A DNA stretch of 64,000 nt from Nonomuraea sp. SBT364. GTDB lineage: Bacteria > Actinomycetota > Actinomycetes > Streptosporangiales > Streptosporangiaceae. Shown one piece after another: positions 17,276 to 25,632 of this stretch. The stretch covers positions 124,001-188,000 of the forward strand of contig NZ_LAVL01000002.1 of NCBI RefSeq assembly GCF_001083785.1, given 5' to 3'. A program made the position numbers and the translations under genes. How positions within the stretch are numbered: position 1 is the stretch's first letter; each line of letters opens with the position of its first letter. Under the pieces are notes generated by a model. It did not search any database. It was not told the DNA's origin and saw only the letters and a program-made list of their open reading frames with translations.

Positions 17276-18641
17276 TCTACGGGTGCGCTTCGCCCCGTCC
17301 CCAACCGGCATGTTCCACGTCGGCGGCGCCCGCACGGCGCTGTTCAACTGGGCGCTGGCCGAGCAGTCGGGCGGCCGCTTCGTGCTGCGCATCGAGGACA
17401 CCGACGCCACCAGAAACCGGCCGGAGTGGACCGAGGGCATCATCTCGGCCCTCGACTGGATCGGCATCAACGGCACCAACCCGGTCTTCGAGGGCCCCTA
17501 CTTCCAGTCGGCCTACGAGCCGCAGCACCGCGAGGCCGTGGCCAAGCTGCTAGCCGGCGGCGCCGCCTACCACTGCGACTGCACCCGCGAGCAGCTCGTC
17601 GCCCGCACCGGGTCCGAGCACAAGGGCTACGACGGCCACTGCCGCGAGCGCGGGCTGAGCGAGGGCGCGGTCCGCTTCCGCACCCCCGACGAGGGCGTCA
17701 CCGTTGTCGAGGACCTGGTCCGCGGCCGGGTCGAGTTCCCCAACGACGCCCAGGAAGACTTCGTCATCGCCCGCACCGACGGCTCGCCGCTCTACGTGCT
17801 GGCCAACGCGGTCGACGACATCACCCAGGGCATCACCCACGTGGTGCGCGGCGAGGAGCACCTGGGCAACGCCGCCAAGCAGGAGCTGCTGTGGCCGGCG
17901 CTGGGCGCGGTTGCGCCGGTGTGGGCGCACCTGCCGGTGATCGTCAACGAGCAGCGCAAGAAGCTGTCCAAGCGCCGCGACAAGGTCGCGCTCGAGGACT
18001 ACCGGGCCGAGGGCTACCTGGCCGAGGCCATGGTCAACTACCTCATGCTGCTCGGCTGGGGGCCCGGCGACGACCGCGAGATCATGCCGTGGTCGGAGAT
18101 GGCGCCGCTGTTCCGGCTGGCGGACGTCAACTCCTCCAGCGCCTTCTTCGACGAGAAGAAGCTGCGCGCCTTCAACGGCGAGTACATCCGGGCGCTGCCG
18201 ATCGAGACGTTCGAGGAGCGGTGTCAGCCCTACCTCGACCCGTCCTGGGACCGCGAGCGGTTCAGCAAGGTCGCCGCGCTGGCGCAGACGCGCATCGGGG
18301 TGCTGTCGGAGATCCGGCAGAACGTCGACTTCCTGTTCCTGCCGGAGCCCGTCTTCGACCAGGCGTCCTGGGACAAGGCGATGAAGAACTCCCCTCGGGA
18401 GATCCTCACCGGCTACCTGGAGCGGCTCGACACCGTCAGCTGGGACCCCGAGTCGCTCAAGGAGGCGCTGGAGGAGGTCGGCGCCGCCCACGGGCTCAAG
18501 CTCGGCAAGGCGCAGGCGCCGGTCCGCGTCGCGGTCACCGGCCGCACGGTCGGGCTGCCGCTGTTCGAGTCGATCGAGGTCCTCGGCCGTGAGCGCGCCA
18601 AGGAGCGCATCCGCGCGGCCCTGACCCGCCTCGACGCCTGA
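17268..18641 (+). CDS. gltX: glutamyl-tRNA synthetase
   Basis: This class I synthetase charges tRNA-Glu with glutamate. It has the HIGH-type motif in [21 protein letters not shown] (about residues 8-28), the KMSKS-type KKLSKRRDK near 231, and [10 protein letters not shown]. The C-terminal anticodon-binding helical domain is present. In actinomycetes this enzyme often also mischarges tRNA-Gln for later amidation; the sequence alone cannot decide that here. GTG 17268 overlaps the upstream stop. The window also holds tRNA-Glu and tRNA-Gln genes (22.6-23.6 kb). Confidence 0.95.
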   Translation: MTDLRVRFAPSPTGMFHVGGARTALFNWALAEQSGGRFVLRIEDTDATRNRPEWTEGIISALDWIGINGTNPVFEGPYFQSAYEPQHREAVAKLLAGGAAYHCDCTREQLVARTGSEHKGYDGHCRERGLSEGAVRFRTPDEGVTVVEDLVRGRVEFPNDAQEDFVIARTDGSPLYVLANAVDDITQGITHVVRGEEHLGNAAKQELLWPALGAVAPVWAHLPVIVNEQRKKLSKRRDKVALEDYRAEGYLAEAMVNYLMLLGWGPGDDREIMPWSEMAPLFRLADVNSSSAFFDEKKLRAFNGEYIRALPIETFEERCQPYLDPSWDRERFSKVAALAQTRIGVLSEIRQNVDFLFLPEPVFDQASWDKAMKNSPREILTGYLERLDTVSWDPESLKEALEEVGAAHGLKLGKAQAPVRVAVTGRTVGLPLFESIEVLGRERAKERIRAALTRLDA

Positions 18642-18649
18642 ACAACCCC

Positions 18650-18694
18650 GCGAACCCACCCTCGGCCGGAGACCCGTGCCGGGGGTGGGTTCGC
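18650..18694. terminator. bidirectional terminator between gltX and the MATE gene
   Basis: Arms 18650-18666 and 18678-18694 (outer sequence GCGAACCCACCC / GGGTGGGTTCGC) form a 17-bp stem with a single G-T wobble and an 11-base loop. It lies between convergent genes and should end both transcripts. Confidence 0.75.
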
Positions 18695-18699
18695 GCGCG

Positions 18700-19884
18700 T
18701 CAGTGCGGAGGCGCGGGCGTACGGGCCGGCGCCGGGGCTCGGCGGGCCAGTGCGGCCGCGAGGCTGAGTGTCGCCCCGGCGGCCATCGACAGCCACACGC
18801 CCGTGACCCCGAGCCGTTCGCTCAGCACGTAGGCGAGGGGCAGCTGCACCGCGAAGCCCGCCAGCGTGGCGGCGAGCAGGCGGCCGCCCCTTCCGTCGGC
18901 CTGCAGCACCCCGCCGACGGCGATCAGCCCGCCGAACGGCACCAGATAGAGCGTCATCCAGCGCAGGAACCCCACGGCCGGCCCGGGATCGGCGGCGAAC
19001 AGCCCGGCGACCGGCGAGGCGGCCACGTTCAGCACGCCCGCCACCACCGCCCCCGCCAGCAGCCCGGCCCGTAGTGGCGACCCGGTGCCCTCGGCCCGCG
19101 CGGTACGGATCATGGCGGCCTGGCGGAGCGCGTAGAACACCATCACCCCGGCCAGCATCACCTTCTGCCCGACCCCGTACCCGGCCAGCTCCGCCGTCCC
19201 GAACCCGGCGACGAGGTCGACGAGCACCATGCCCACGAGCGCCCGTGCCAGGAAATCTCCGGACATGGGAAGCCCGGTCCGCAGCACCGGCCCCACGAGC
19301 AGCCCGGCCCCCGAGTCGCGCTCGCGGAGCGCACGGACCGACACGGCCAGCGTGATCGCCCGCGCGAGCACCGTGGCCACCGCCGCACCCTCGACGCCCA
19401 GGCCGAGCCCGTAGATGAGCAGCGGGTCCAGCCCGATCACCAGCGCGTTGCACAGCAGCGCGTGCCGCATCGGCCGCCTCGTGTCGCCCCGGCCCTTGAG
19501 CACCCCGTCCACGACCGTCTGGGCGAAGTAGACGGGCCACCCGGCGAACGCGATCAGGAAATACGCCTCACCGCCCGCCACCCAGGCCAGCGCCGCCCCC
19601 GCCACCGTGATCGGCGCCGAGAGCCCCGCCCACAGCACCCACCCGGTCCTGACCACCGGGGCCAGCGGCGCGTGCCCGTCCCGCCGCCCGACGAGCACGG
19701 TCACGCCCGTCGGCACGGCCAGGAAGAGCCCGTAGGCCAGCGTCTCGGCCGTCGTCGCCACCGTCACCGTGGCGATGGCCGCCTCGCCCAGCCCCGACAC
19801 CCACAGCAGGTCGATCAGCCCCACCGCCACCACGGCCGTCAGCAGCTCCACATAGATCGGCATCGCCAGCCTGAACACGTGCAT
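18700..19884 (-). CDS. MATE-family efflux transporter
   Basis: The 394-residue integral membrane protein has about 12 hydrophobic helices in two pseudo-repeats, with MATE landmarks such as FRLAMPIYVELLTAVVAVG, GVLKGRGDTRRPM and ALLCNALVIGLDPLLIYGLGLGVEGAAVAT. MATE exporters expel drugs or metabolites using H+ or Na+. The ATG is preceded seven bases upstream by TACGAT and has no ribosome binding site, so a leaderless mRNA is likely. It faces a PadR regulator, and a near-perfect palindrome covers its start codon, which strongly suggests PadR repression. Confidence 0.9.
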   Translation of the reverse strand: MHVFRLAMPIYVELLTAVVAVGLIDLLWVSGLGEAAIATVTVATTAETLAYGLFLAVPTGVTVLVGRRDGHAPLAPVVRTGWVLWAGLSAPITVAGAALAWVAGGEAYFLIAFAGWPVYFAQTVVDGVLKGRGDTRRPMRHALLCNALVIGLDPLLIYGLGLGVEGAAVATVLARAITLAVSVRALRERDSGAGLLVGPVLRTGLPMSGDFLARALVGMVLVDLVAGFGTAELAGYGVGQKVMLAGVMVFYALRQAAMIRTARAEGTGSPLRAGLLAGAVVAGVLNVAASPVAGLFAADPGPAVGFLRWMTLYLVPFGGLIAVGGVLQADGRGGRLLAATLAGFAVQLPLAYVLSERLGVTGVWLSMAAGATLSLAAALARRAPAPARTPAPPH

Positions 19885-19916
19885 ACCTCGAATCGTAGTA
19901 TCTCGATTAGAGGTAT
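19883..19916. promoter_or_regulatory. PadR operator covering MATE and padR promoters
   Basis: ATACCTCGAATCG (19883-19895) and CGATTAGAGGTAT (19904-19916) are inverted repeats matching at 12 of 13 positions, with an eight-base spacer. The left arm includes the MATE start codon; the right arm includes the TATAGC -10 of the regulator gene. A bound PadR dimer would block both promoters. Confidence 0.75.
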
Positions 19917-19925
19917 AGCGTTACG

Positions 19926-20480
19926 ATGCACCCCATGGCAAGCGGCGGCGACCTGACCCTCACCATCCTGGGATTCCTCGGCGAGCGCCCCATGCACGGC
20001 TACGAGCTCAAAGCCAGGCTCAGCGCGCTGACCGGCCACCTGCGTCCCATCAGCGACGGCGCCCTCTACCCGGCGATCGCCAGGCTGGAGTCCAAGGGCC
20101 TGGTCGAGCGGCACGAGGAGGCCGGCACCCACGCCGCCCGCCGCCAGGTCCTGACGCTCACCCCGGCGGGCCGCGAGGAGCTGCTGAGGCGCCTGCGCGA
20201 TCCCGGCGACCTCGACATCAGTGACCAGACCCGGTTCTTCGCCATCCTGACGTTCCTGTCAGCGCTCCCGGACCCGGCCGAGCGGGCCGAGGTGCTCCGC
20301 CGCAGGCTGGCGTTCCTGGAGGCCCCGGCGAGCTTCTTCTACGACCGCGGCGCGCCCGTCAAGATCAAGGACGAGCCCGACCCGTACCGCCGCGGCATGC
20401 TGATCGTCGCCCGCGCGTCCAGCCAGGCCGAACGGGAATGGCTGCGCGAGCGCCTCGCGGAACTCGACGCCCCCCGGTAG
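19926..20480 (+). CDS. PadR-family transcriptional regulator
   Basis: The N-terminal winged helix is typical of PadR: LTILGFLGERPMHGYELKARL, SDGALYPAIARLESKGLVER and RRQVLTLTPAGREEL. A helical dimerization domain of about 90 residues follows, as in the longer PadR subfamily that often controls multidrug exporters. It is divergent from the MATE gene and shares the palindromic operator, so it probably represses both itself and the exporter until a substrate binds. ATG 19926 lies six bases after TATAGC (19914-19919), consistent with a leaderless mRNA; ATG 19935 is the alternative. Confidence 0.9.
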   Translation: MHPMASGGDLTLTILGFLGERPMHGYELKARLSALTGHLRPISDGALYPAIARLESKGLVERHEEAGTHAARRQVLTLTPAGREELLRRLRDPGDLDISDQTRFFAILTFLSALPDPAERAEVLRRRLAFLEAPASFFYDRGAPVKIKDEPDPYRRGMLIVARASSQAEREWLRERLAELDAPR

Positions 20481-20499
20481 CTCCCGCCGCGGGGGGCGT
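20467..20499. terminator. hairpin overlapping the padR stop codon
   Basis: ACGCCCCCCG (20467-20476) and CGGGGGGCGT (20490-20499) form a perfect 10-bp stem that includes the last codons of padR. It separates padR from the convergent M3 peptidase gene and has no T tract. Confidence 0.55.
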
Positions 20500-20509
20500 T
20501 CCGGCAGGG

Positions 20510-22477
20510 TCAGACCAGGCCGCGGCGCTCCAGCAGCGGGCGGATGCCCGGCTCGCGGCCACGGAAGTTGCGGAAGGCGGTCAGCGCGTCGAGGCTGCCG
20601 CCCTTCGACAGCAACTCCCGGCGGAAGTGGTCGCCGTTGGCCCGCTTGAGCCCGCCGTTCTCCTTGAACCACTCCACGCTCTCGGCGTCGAGCACCTCGC
20701 TCCAGATGTAGGAGTAGTAGCCGGCGCTGTAGCCGCCGGCGAAGACGTGCGCGAAGTAGTTGGTCCGGTAACGCGGCCGCACCAGCGGGAACGCGATGCC
20801 GGCCGCCTCCAGCGCCGCCGCCTCGAACGCCTCGGCGTCGGCCACCTCCTCGCCCGGGGCCAGCTTGTGCCAGGCCCAGTCGAGCAGCGTCGCGGCCAGA
20901 TACTCCACCGTCAGGAAGCCCTGGTTGAACCGCTCGGCAGCCTTCAGCTTGGCCACCAGCTCCTCGGGCATCGGCTCGCCGGTCTCGTGGTGGCGGGCGT
21001 AGCTCGCCAGGATCTCCGGCCAGGTCACCCACATCTCGTTGACCTGCGACGGGTATTCCACGAAGTCGCGCGGCACCCTGGTGCCCGACACCCGCGGATA
21101 GCGCACCTGCGAGAACAGTCCGTGCAACGCGTGCCCGAACTCGTGGAAGGCCGTGTTGACCTCCTCGTACGACAGCAGCGTGGGCCCCTCGGCGGGCTTG
21201 GTGACGTTCAGGTTGTTCATCACCACCGGCTTCTCGCCGAACAGGAACGACTGGTCGACCAGGTTGTTCATCCACGCGCCGCCGCGCTTGTTGGCCCTGG
21301 CGTACGGGTCGAGCAGGAACAGCCCGAGCGTGTCGCCGTCGTCGCCGGACACCTCGAAGACCCGCACGTCCTCGTGGTAGCCGGTCAGGTCGGTGCGCTC
21401 GGCGAAGCTGAGCCCGTAGAGCAGCTCCGCCGCCTTGAAGATCCCGTCACGGTAGACGCGGCCCAGCTCGAAGTAGGGGCGCATGGCGTCGGCGTCGAAG
21501 TCGTAGCGGGCCCGGCGCACCTTCTCGGCGTAGTAGGACCAGTCCCACGGCTCGATCGCGAACCCGGCCTGCTCCGCCAGCGCCTCGGCCTCCTCGCGGG
21601 CGTTGCGCACGGCCGGGCCGACGAGCTGGCCGAGCATCTCCTCGACCGCCTCCACGGTCTTGGCCGTCTGGTTGGCGACCACGTACGCGGCGTGGTTCGG
21701 GAAGCCGAGCAGTGCGGCCCGCTCGGCGCGCAGGCTCGCGATGCGGATCGCCAGCGCGCGGTTGCCGGGCGCCCGCTCCACGCTCAGCTCGTAGAGCCGG
21801 CGGCGCACGTCACGGTCGGTGAGCTGCGTCAGGGCCGGCTGGTTGGTGAAGTTGAGCAGCGGCAGCACATAGCGGTCGTCCTTGCGCATCGACCGGATCG
21901 TGGCCTCGTCCAGACCGTCGAGCTCCTTGGCCTCGGTCACCACCAGAGCCGACTCCGACGAGGCCTTGAGCAGGTTCTGCGAGAACTCCGTCGACAGCGT
22001 CGACAGCTCCTCGTTCAGCGCCCGCAGCCGCTCCTGCTCCGGCTCCGACAGGTCTGCGCCCGCCCGGACGAAGTCGTCCCGGTACTTCTCCAGCAGCCAC
22101 GCCTCCTCCGGGTCGTCCGTCGTCACCTGCTTGACGCGGGCCCAGAGCGCGCGGTCGAGCTGGATCGCGTCGCTGTGCCTGGTCAGCTCCGGAGAGATCC
22201 GCTTCTCGATCTCCATCAGCGTGTCGGAGGTGTTGGAGGCCGCCATCGAGTAGAAGACCGTGGCCACCCGGCCCAGGACGCGCCCGGACCTCTCCAGCGC
22301 CGCCACGGTGTTGGCGAACGTGGGCGGCTCCCCGGCCGACGCGATGGCCGCCACCTCGGCCAGTTGCTCCGCCATCCCGCGTTCGAACGCGGGCAGGTAG
22401 TGCTCCTCGCGGATCTCCTCGAAGGGGGGCAGCTGATAGGGCAGGCTGCTCGGGGCGAAGAACGGGTTCTCGGCCAA
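20510..22477 (-). CDS. M3-family peptidyl-dipeptidase / oligopeptidase
   Basis: The protein of about 655 residues is a cytoplasmic zinc metallopeptidase of the Dcp/oligopeptidase A group, which trims peptides. The zinc motif is HEFGHALHG (about residue 443) with the downstream glutamate in VEYPSQVNEMW. FAGGYSAGYYSYIWSEVLDAE near the C-terminus is the typical substrate-binding region. The TTG at 22477 is chosen because GGAGGAG lies eight bases upstream and the N-terminus then reads ENPFFAPSSLPYQLPPFEEI as in relatives; upstream extension is unlikely. Confidence 0.92.
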   Translation of the reverse strand: MAENPFFAPSSLPYQLPPFEEIREEHYLPAFERGMAEQLAEVAAIASAGEPPTFANTVAALERSGRVLGRVATVFYSMAASNTSDTLMEIEKRISPELTRHSDAIQLDRALWARVKQVTTDDPEEAWLLEKYRDDFVRAGADLSEPEQERLRALNEELSTLSTEFSQNLLKASSESALVVTEAKELDGLDEATIRSMRKDDRYVLPLLNFTNQPALTQLTDRDVRRRLYELSVERAPGNRALAIRIASLRAERAALLGFPNHAAYVVANQTAKTVEAVEEMLGQLVGPAVRNAREEAEALAEQAGFAIEPWDWSYYAEKVRRARYDFDADAMRPYFELGRVYRDGIFKAAELLYGLSFAERTDLTGYHEDVRVFEVSGDDGDTLGLFLLDPYARANKRGGAWMNNLVDQSFLFGEKPVVMNNLNVTKPAEGPTLLSYEEVNTAFHEFGHALHGLFSQVRYPRVSGTRVPRDFVEYPSQVNEMWVTWPEILASYARHHETGEPMPEELVAKLKAAERFNQGFLTVEYLAATLLDWAWHKLAPGEEVADAEAFEAAALEAAGIAFPLVRPRYRTNYFAHVFAGGYSAGYYSYIWSEVLDAESVEWFKENGGLKRANGDHFRRELLSKGGSLDALTAFRNFRGREPGIRPLLERRGLV

Positions 22478-22559
22478 CGCTGGGGCTCCTCCACGTGGTG
22501 GTTTGTCCCCCTCAGCTTGGCACGTCATGGCCGATGCCGGACGCCGCCGGGTATTCGTT

Positions 22560-22589
22560 TTGGTCTTACCCCCCGAGCTGGGCTATTCT
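22560..22589 (+). promoter_or_regulatory. promoter of tRNA-Gln
   Basis: TTGGTC (22560-22565), an 18-base spacer and TATTCT (22584-22589) make a housekeeping-type promoter 43 bases before the tRNA. Confidence 0.55.
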
Positions 22590-22631
22590 TTCGGACGTCG
22601 CCAAGCGCGCCCCGCAGGGGTTCGTCAGCGG

Positions 22632-22703
22632 TGGGGTATGGTGTAATTGGCAGCACGACTGATTCTGGTTCAGTTAGTCTAGGTTCGAGTCCTGGTACCC
22701 CAG
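22632..22703 (+). tRNA. tRNA-Gln (anticodon CTG)
   Basis: The cloverleaf is complete: acceptor TGGGGTA pairs with TACCCCA, the D arm is GGTGTAATTGGCAGCAC, and anticodon stem ACTGA/TCAGT encloses TTCTGGT. The T loop TTCGAGT lies in a normal arm. The discriminator is G and CCA is not encoded. It follows its own promoter and ends before an intrinsic terminator. Confidence 0.95.
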
Positions 22704-22709
22704 CACGGT

Positions 22710-22747
22710 GCGGATGCTTCACACAGAAGCATCCGCTTTCTTGTTTT
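22710..22747 (+). terminator. intrinsic terminator after tRNA-Gln
   Basis: GCGGATGCTTC (22710-22720) and GAAGCATCCGC (22726-22736) form a perfect 11-bp stem followed by TTTCTTGTTTT. Confidence 0.88.
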
Positions 22748-22748
22748 C

Positions 22749-23330
22749 ATGACCGAGTTCCGGATGCGCCGAGGGTCCTTCCTCGCGTTCACCGCCCCCT
22801 TCCTGATGCCGCTCCTGCTCTTCTTCGCGGTGTGCCTGGGGCTGGGCGCGATCTTCACGGGGAGCACCCTCGGGGGCGTCCTCGCCGGCGCCGCCTGCAC
22901 GGCCGCCCTCGCCGGGGTGCTCGTGGTCAAGTACCGGCGCATGGTCGAGGGCACTGTCGTGCGCTTCTCCCCGCAGGGCGTCGAGCTGTCCGACACGTAC
23001 GGCTTCCGGCTGCGCCTGGCGTGGGCCGACATCGAGCGGATCGACGTGGTGGAGAGCCGGATGGCCGGTCCGCGCGCCGTCGGCCGCCCCGGCGGCGTCC
23101 GGGTGCGCGCCGGGGCGATGCGGAGCGTCGGGCTGGTCGGCTGGGGATCGAGGGTCCTGCCGACCCGGGTCCCGCGCTGGATGCGCGACCACCTGGCCCG
23201 GGTGCCCGTCCATCCCGGGTCGGGGCTGCAGTGGCTCGGCATCCCGCTCGGCGCGCTCGACCCGCTGTGGGAGCGCGGCCCCATGGGTGACCTGGTACGG
23301 CGGCACAGACCCGATCTGATGGCCCGATAG
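22749..23330 (+). CDS. small membrane protein, possible PH-like domain
   Basis: The 193-residue protein has two N-terminal membrane helices (FLAFTAPFLMPLLLFFAVCLGLG and GVLAGAACTAALAGVLVVKY), then a soluble part with VVRFSPQGVELSDTYGFRLRLAWADIERIDVVE, a pattern like the bacterial PH-like domains of YdbT/DUF type proteins. Function is unknown. The ATG comes directly after the T tract of the tRNA-Gln terminator and has no ribosome binding site, so either it is leaderless from a promoter hidden there, or the true start is ATG 22764. Confidence 0.6.
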   Translation: MTEFRMRRGSFLAFTAPFLMPLLLFFAVCLGLGAIFTGSTLGGVLAGAACTAALAGVLVVKYRRMVEGTVVRFSPQGVELSDTYGFRLRLAWADIERIDVVESRMAGPRAVGRPGGVRVRAGAMRSVGLVGWGSRVLPTRVPRWMRDHLARVPVHPGSGLQWLGIPLGALDPLWERGPMGDLVRRHRPDLMAR

Positions 23331-23334
23331 CGGT

Positions 23335-23364
23335 TTGGTTGTGCTCCTCGCGGTGCGGTAGAGT
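23335..23364 (+). promoter_or_regulatory. promoter of the tRNA-Glu pair
   Basis: TTGGTT (23335-23340), an 18-base spacer and TAGAGT (23359-23364) lie immediately after the preceding stop codon and 43 bases before the first tRNA-Glu. Confidence 0.55.
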
Positions 23365-23406
23365 TACGTCCGTTGCCGGGGAGGCCCGGCATCAGCTTGT
23401 TGACAG

Positions 23407-23482
23407 GGTCCCGTCGTCTAGTGGCCCAGGACGCCGCCCTCTCAAGGCGGTAGCGCCGGTTCGAATCCGGTCGGGACTACCA
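23407..23482 (+). tRNA. tRNA-Glu (anticodon CTC), copy 1, CCA encoded
   Basis: Acceptor GGTCCCG pairs with CGGGACT (one G-T pair). The anticodon stem CCGCC/GGCGG encloses CTCTCAA, and the T arm is CCGGT-TCGAATC-type. The 3' CCA (23480-23482) is present in the DNA. It is the first of two identical copies. Confidence 0.95.
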
Positions 23483-23500
23483 CTGTCACAAGCTCGCGAA

Positions 23501-23573
23501 GGTCCCGTCGTCTAGTGGCCCAGGACGCCGCCCTCTCAAGGCGGTAGCGCCGGTTCGAATCCGGTCGGGACTA
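23501..23573 (+). tRNA. tRNA-Glu (anticodon CTC), copy 2, no CCA
   Basis: The 73-base body is identical to the copy 94 bases upstream, but the following bases are CAC instead of CCA, so the 3' end must be added enzymatically. An intrinsic terminator follows 13 bases later. Confidence 0.95.
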
Positions 23574-23585
23574 CACCTTCACCGT

Positions 23586-23610
23586 AAGACCCGGCCCTCG
23601 GCCGGGTCTT
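23586..23610 (+). terminator. terminator of the tRNA-Glu transcript
   Basis: AAGACCCGGCC (23586-23596) and GGCCGGGTCTT (23600-23610) form a perfect 11-bp stem with a CTC loop. The next 200 bases (23611-23818) show no gene. Confidence 0.8.
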
Positions 23611-23818
23611 CGTGCTTTCCGGCACCCGCCTGCGGTTCTCAGCGAGCACCGAGCGCCGAGCGCCCCGGCAGGACCGCCACCGCGGCCCCCAGAGGCACGA
23701 CGGCGGTCAAGCCGGGCCGGCAGCGCCACCGGCCTCGGCGCGCCCTGAGCGGGGCCGTCCTGGACACCGCCGGCGCCTGGCATGACGCACCCCCTCCGGC
23801 CCCTGCCGGGCACGAAGA

Positions 23819-23856
23819 AGCGCGCCCCCGGACGGCAGACCGTACGGAGGCGCGCT
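23819..23856 (-). terminator. terminator downstream of the acidic hypothetical gene
   Basis: Arms 23819-23835 and 23840-23856 form a 17-bp stem (outer AGCGCGCC / GGCGCGCT) with one wobble and one mismatch. On the minus strand it is followed by TCTTCGT and lies 12 bases past the stop at 23868. Confidence 0.65.
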
Positions 23857-23867
23857 CTCGTGGTGCT

Positions 23868-25574
23868 TCACTGCGCGGCGGACCGGGCCTTGAACAGCGC
23901 CCGGCGGGCCGTCTTGGCGATCTGCTTGTCCGGATGCACCTGGGAGATCAGGTCGAGCAGCTCCTCCACGTGCGCGTGCGGAATCTTCCAGACCACGTCC
24001 AGCAGGTTGTTGAGCAGCTCCGGCCCGATGTCGCGCAGGCTGCCCACGAACTCCTGACGGCCCAGCCCGGCGGAGATGGTCCACATGTCGAGGATCAGCC
24101 AGTTGGTGTCGTCGGGCGTGGGCTCGGGCGCGCCCTCCACGCCGAGCTGGCTCAGGTGGGTGGCCGCGTAGGGGCGCAGCGACACCTCGTCGAGCGCCGC
24201 CTGCCAGGCCGGGACGGCGGCCTCGCCGAGCGTGCCGACCACGCTGGCCGCCTGCACCCGGATCAGCGCGTCGTCGCCGTCCTTGGCCGCGGCCTCCAGC
24301 AGCTCCTCGGCCGCCCGGGCCGGCTCGCGCAGCCGCATCCAGGCGGCGAACTCCGCGTCGGCCTCCTCCTCCGGCAGCTCGGCGCTGAGCACCAGCAGCT
24401 CGTGCGCGCTCATCGACTCGATGGCCGGCCGGGCGTCGATCTCGATGTCGGAGTCGTCGAGCAGGTGGACGACGCCTTCGGTGCCGAGCGGCGTGAGGCT
24501 GACGGTGTCGCCGGAGACCTCCGTCATGCCGTAGCCCGCCAGCCATTCGAGCGCCGGGGCGAGCGGGTCGCCCGCCTCGTGCCAGGCCTGCGCGCCCAGC
24601 TCGTCGATCTCGGCGGCGGCCTCGGCCAGCTCGCGCCGGAGCCCGGCCAGGTCACGCGAGCCGCCCGCGAGCAGCAGCCTGACCAGCATGCCGCGGGTCA
24701 GGCCGGCCAGGGCCATGGTGAGGTCCTCGTCGGCCAGCTCGGGGTCGCCGTAGTCGACCGAGTGCAGGCCGAGCATCCAGGCGTCGAGCACGTCCTCGTC
24801 GTCGTCGAACGGCCACTCGGCGGTGTCGTCCTGCACGGCCACCGTGCCGCCCTCGCCCGGCTCCAGGAACTCCAGGTCGACGGCCAGGTTCCACAGGTTC
24901 CACAGGTCGGGCACCGCCTCGGCGAGCGCCCCCTCGGTCTCCGGCCTGGGCAGCCCGACGGCGGCCAGCGCCTCCTCGACCTCGGTGTCGGAGAGCAGGG
25001 TGTCCTCGCCCACCCGGCGGCCCGAGCCCACCCACAGCGCCAGGTCGCGGGCCTTGGCGATGAGCGGCACCGCGCGCGCGGCGGCGGCCAGCTCGGCGTC
25101 GGGCCGCAGCCTGATCGTGGGCAGCTCGGCCAGGTCGTCGGCGAACGCCTCGAAGTCGCCGAGGTCGCCCGTCTCGTCATCGTCCTCGACGTCCTCGATG
25201 AGGTCCTCCATCAGCTCGACGAAGTCGTCCTCCACGTCGTCGAGCTCTGCCTGCAGATCGGCGAGGGTGTCGGAGCCCTTGGCCAGCCTGCCGGTGCTCG
25301 ACAGGAAGGTCAGATAGGCGTCGACGGCGGGCAGCATGCCGTCGGCGGCGGCGTCGGGGTCGTCGATGACCTTCGGCATCCGATCGAGCAGCAGGTTACG
25401 CAGGTCGGCGCGCTTCCACGTGCCGAGATCCTGCGAGAAGGCGAGACGGTGCCACAGTGCGGCGGGCCCGACGAGCTCGGGGTCGCTGTCGGGCGCGTTC
25501 GTCCGCGCCCACATGATGAACTCTTCGAGCAGGGGTCGCAGCTCAGTGGCGGCTACCTCGATGCGATCTGTCAC
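23868..25574 (-). CDS. conserved acidic helical-repeat protein, function unknown
   Basis: The 568-residue soluble protein is very acidic, with DDVEDDFVELMEDLIEDVEDDDE in the middle. The C-terminal third contains HEAT-like helical pairs (ALIRVQAASVVGTLGEAAVPAWQAALDE and LLNNLLDVVWKIPHAHVEELLDLI). Several actinomycetes carry similar uncharacterised proteins. Signal peptide and membrane segments are absent. It is a single gene with its own terminator, and a helical-repeat scaffold role would be a guess. GTG 25574 is the start. Confidence 0.7.
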   Translation of the reverse strand: MTDRIEVAATELRPLLEEFIMWARTNAPDSDPELVGPAALWHRLAFSQDLGTWKRADLRNLLLDRMPKVIDDPDAAADGMLPAVDAYLTFLSSTGRLAKGSDTLADLQAELDDVEDDFVELMEDLIEDVEDDDETGDLGDFEAFADDLAELPTIRLRPDAELAAAARAVPLIAKARDLALWVGSGRRVGEDTLLSDTEVEEALAAVGLPRPETEGALAEAVPDLWNLWNLAVDLEFLEPGEGGTVAVQDDTAEWPFDDDEDVLDAWMLGLHSVDYGDPELADEDLTMALAGLTRGMLVRLLLAGGSRDLAGLRRELAEAAAEIDELGAQAWHEAGDPLAPALEWLAGYGMTEVSGDTVSLTPLGTEGVVHLLDDSDIEIDARPAIESMSAHELLVLSAELPEEEADAEFAAWMRLREPARAAEELLEAAAKDGDDALIRVQAASVVGTLGEAAVPAWQAALDEVSLRPYAATHLSQLGVEGAPEPTPDDTNWLILDMWTISAGLGRQEFVGSLRDIGPELLNNLLDVVWKIPHAHVEELLDLISQVHPDKQIAKTARRALFKARSAAQ

Positions 25575-25632
25575 GCACTCAGGCTAGTGTGCCAGCGACG
25601 CACTCGGCTCCCTAAATACCGGCTTTGGCGGA

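Noticed and set aside
20438..23290. 950-codon plus-strand frame across the M3 peptidase gene and the tRNA-Gln
   Set aside because: It is antisense to a clear metallopeptidase with HEFGH and runs through a tRNA gene and a terminator; the composition is typical of GC-rich antisense frames.
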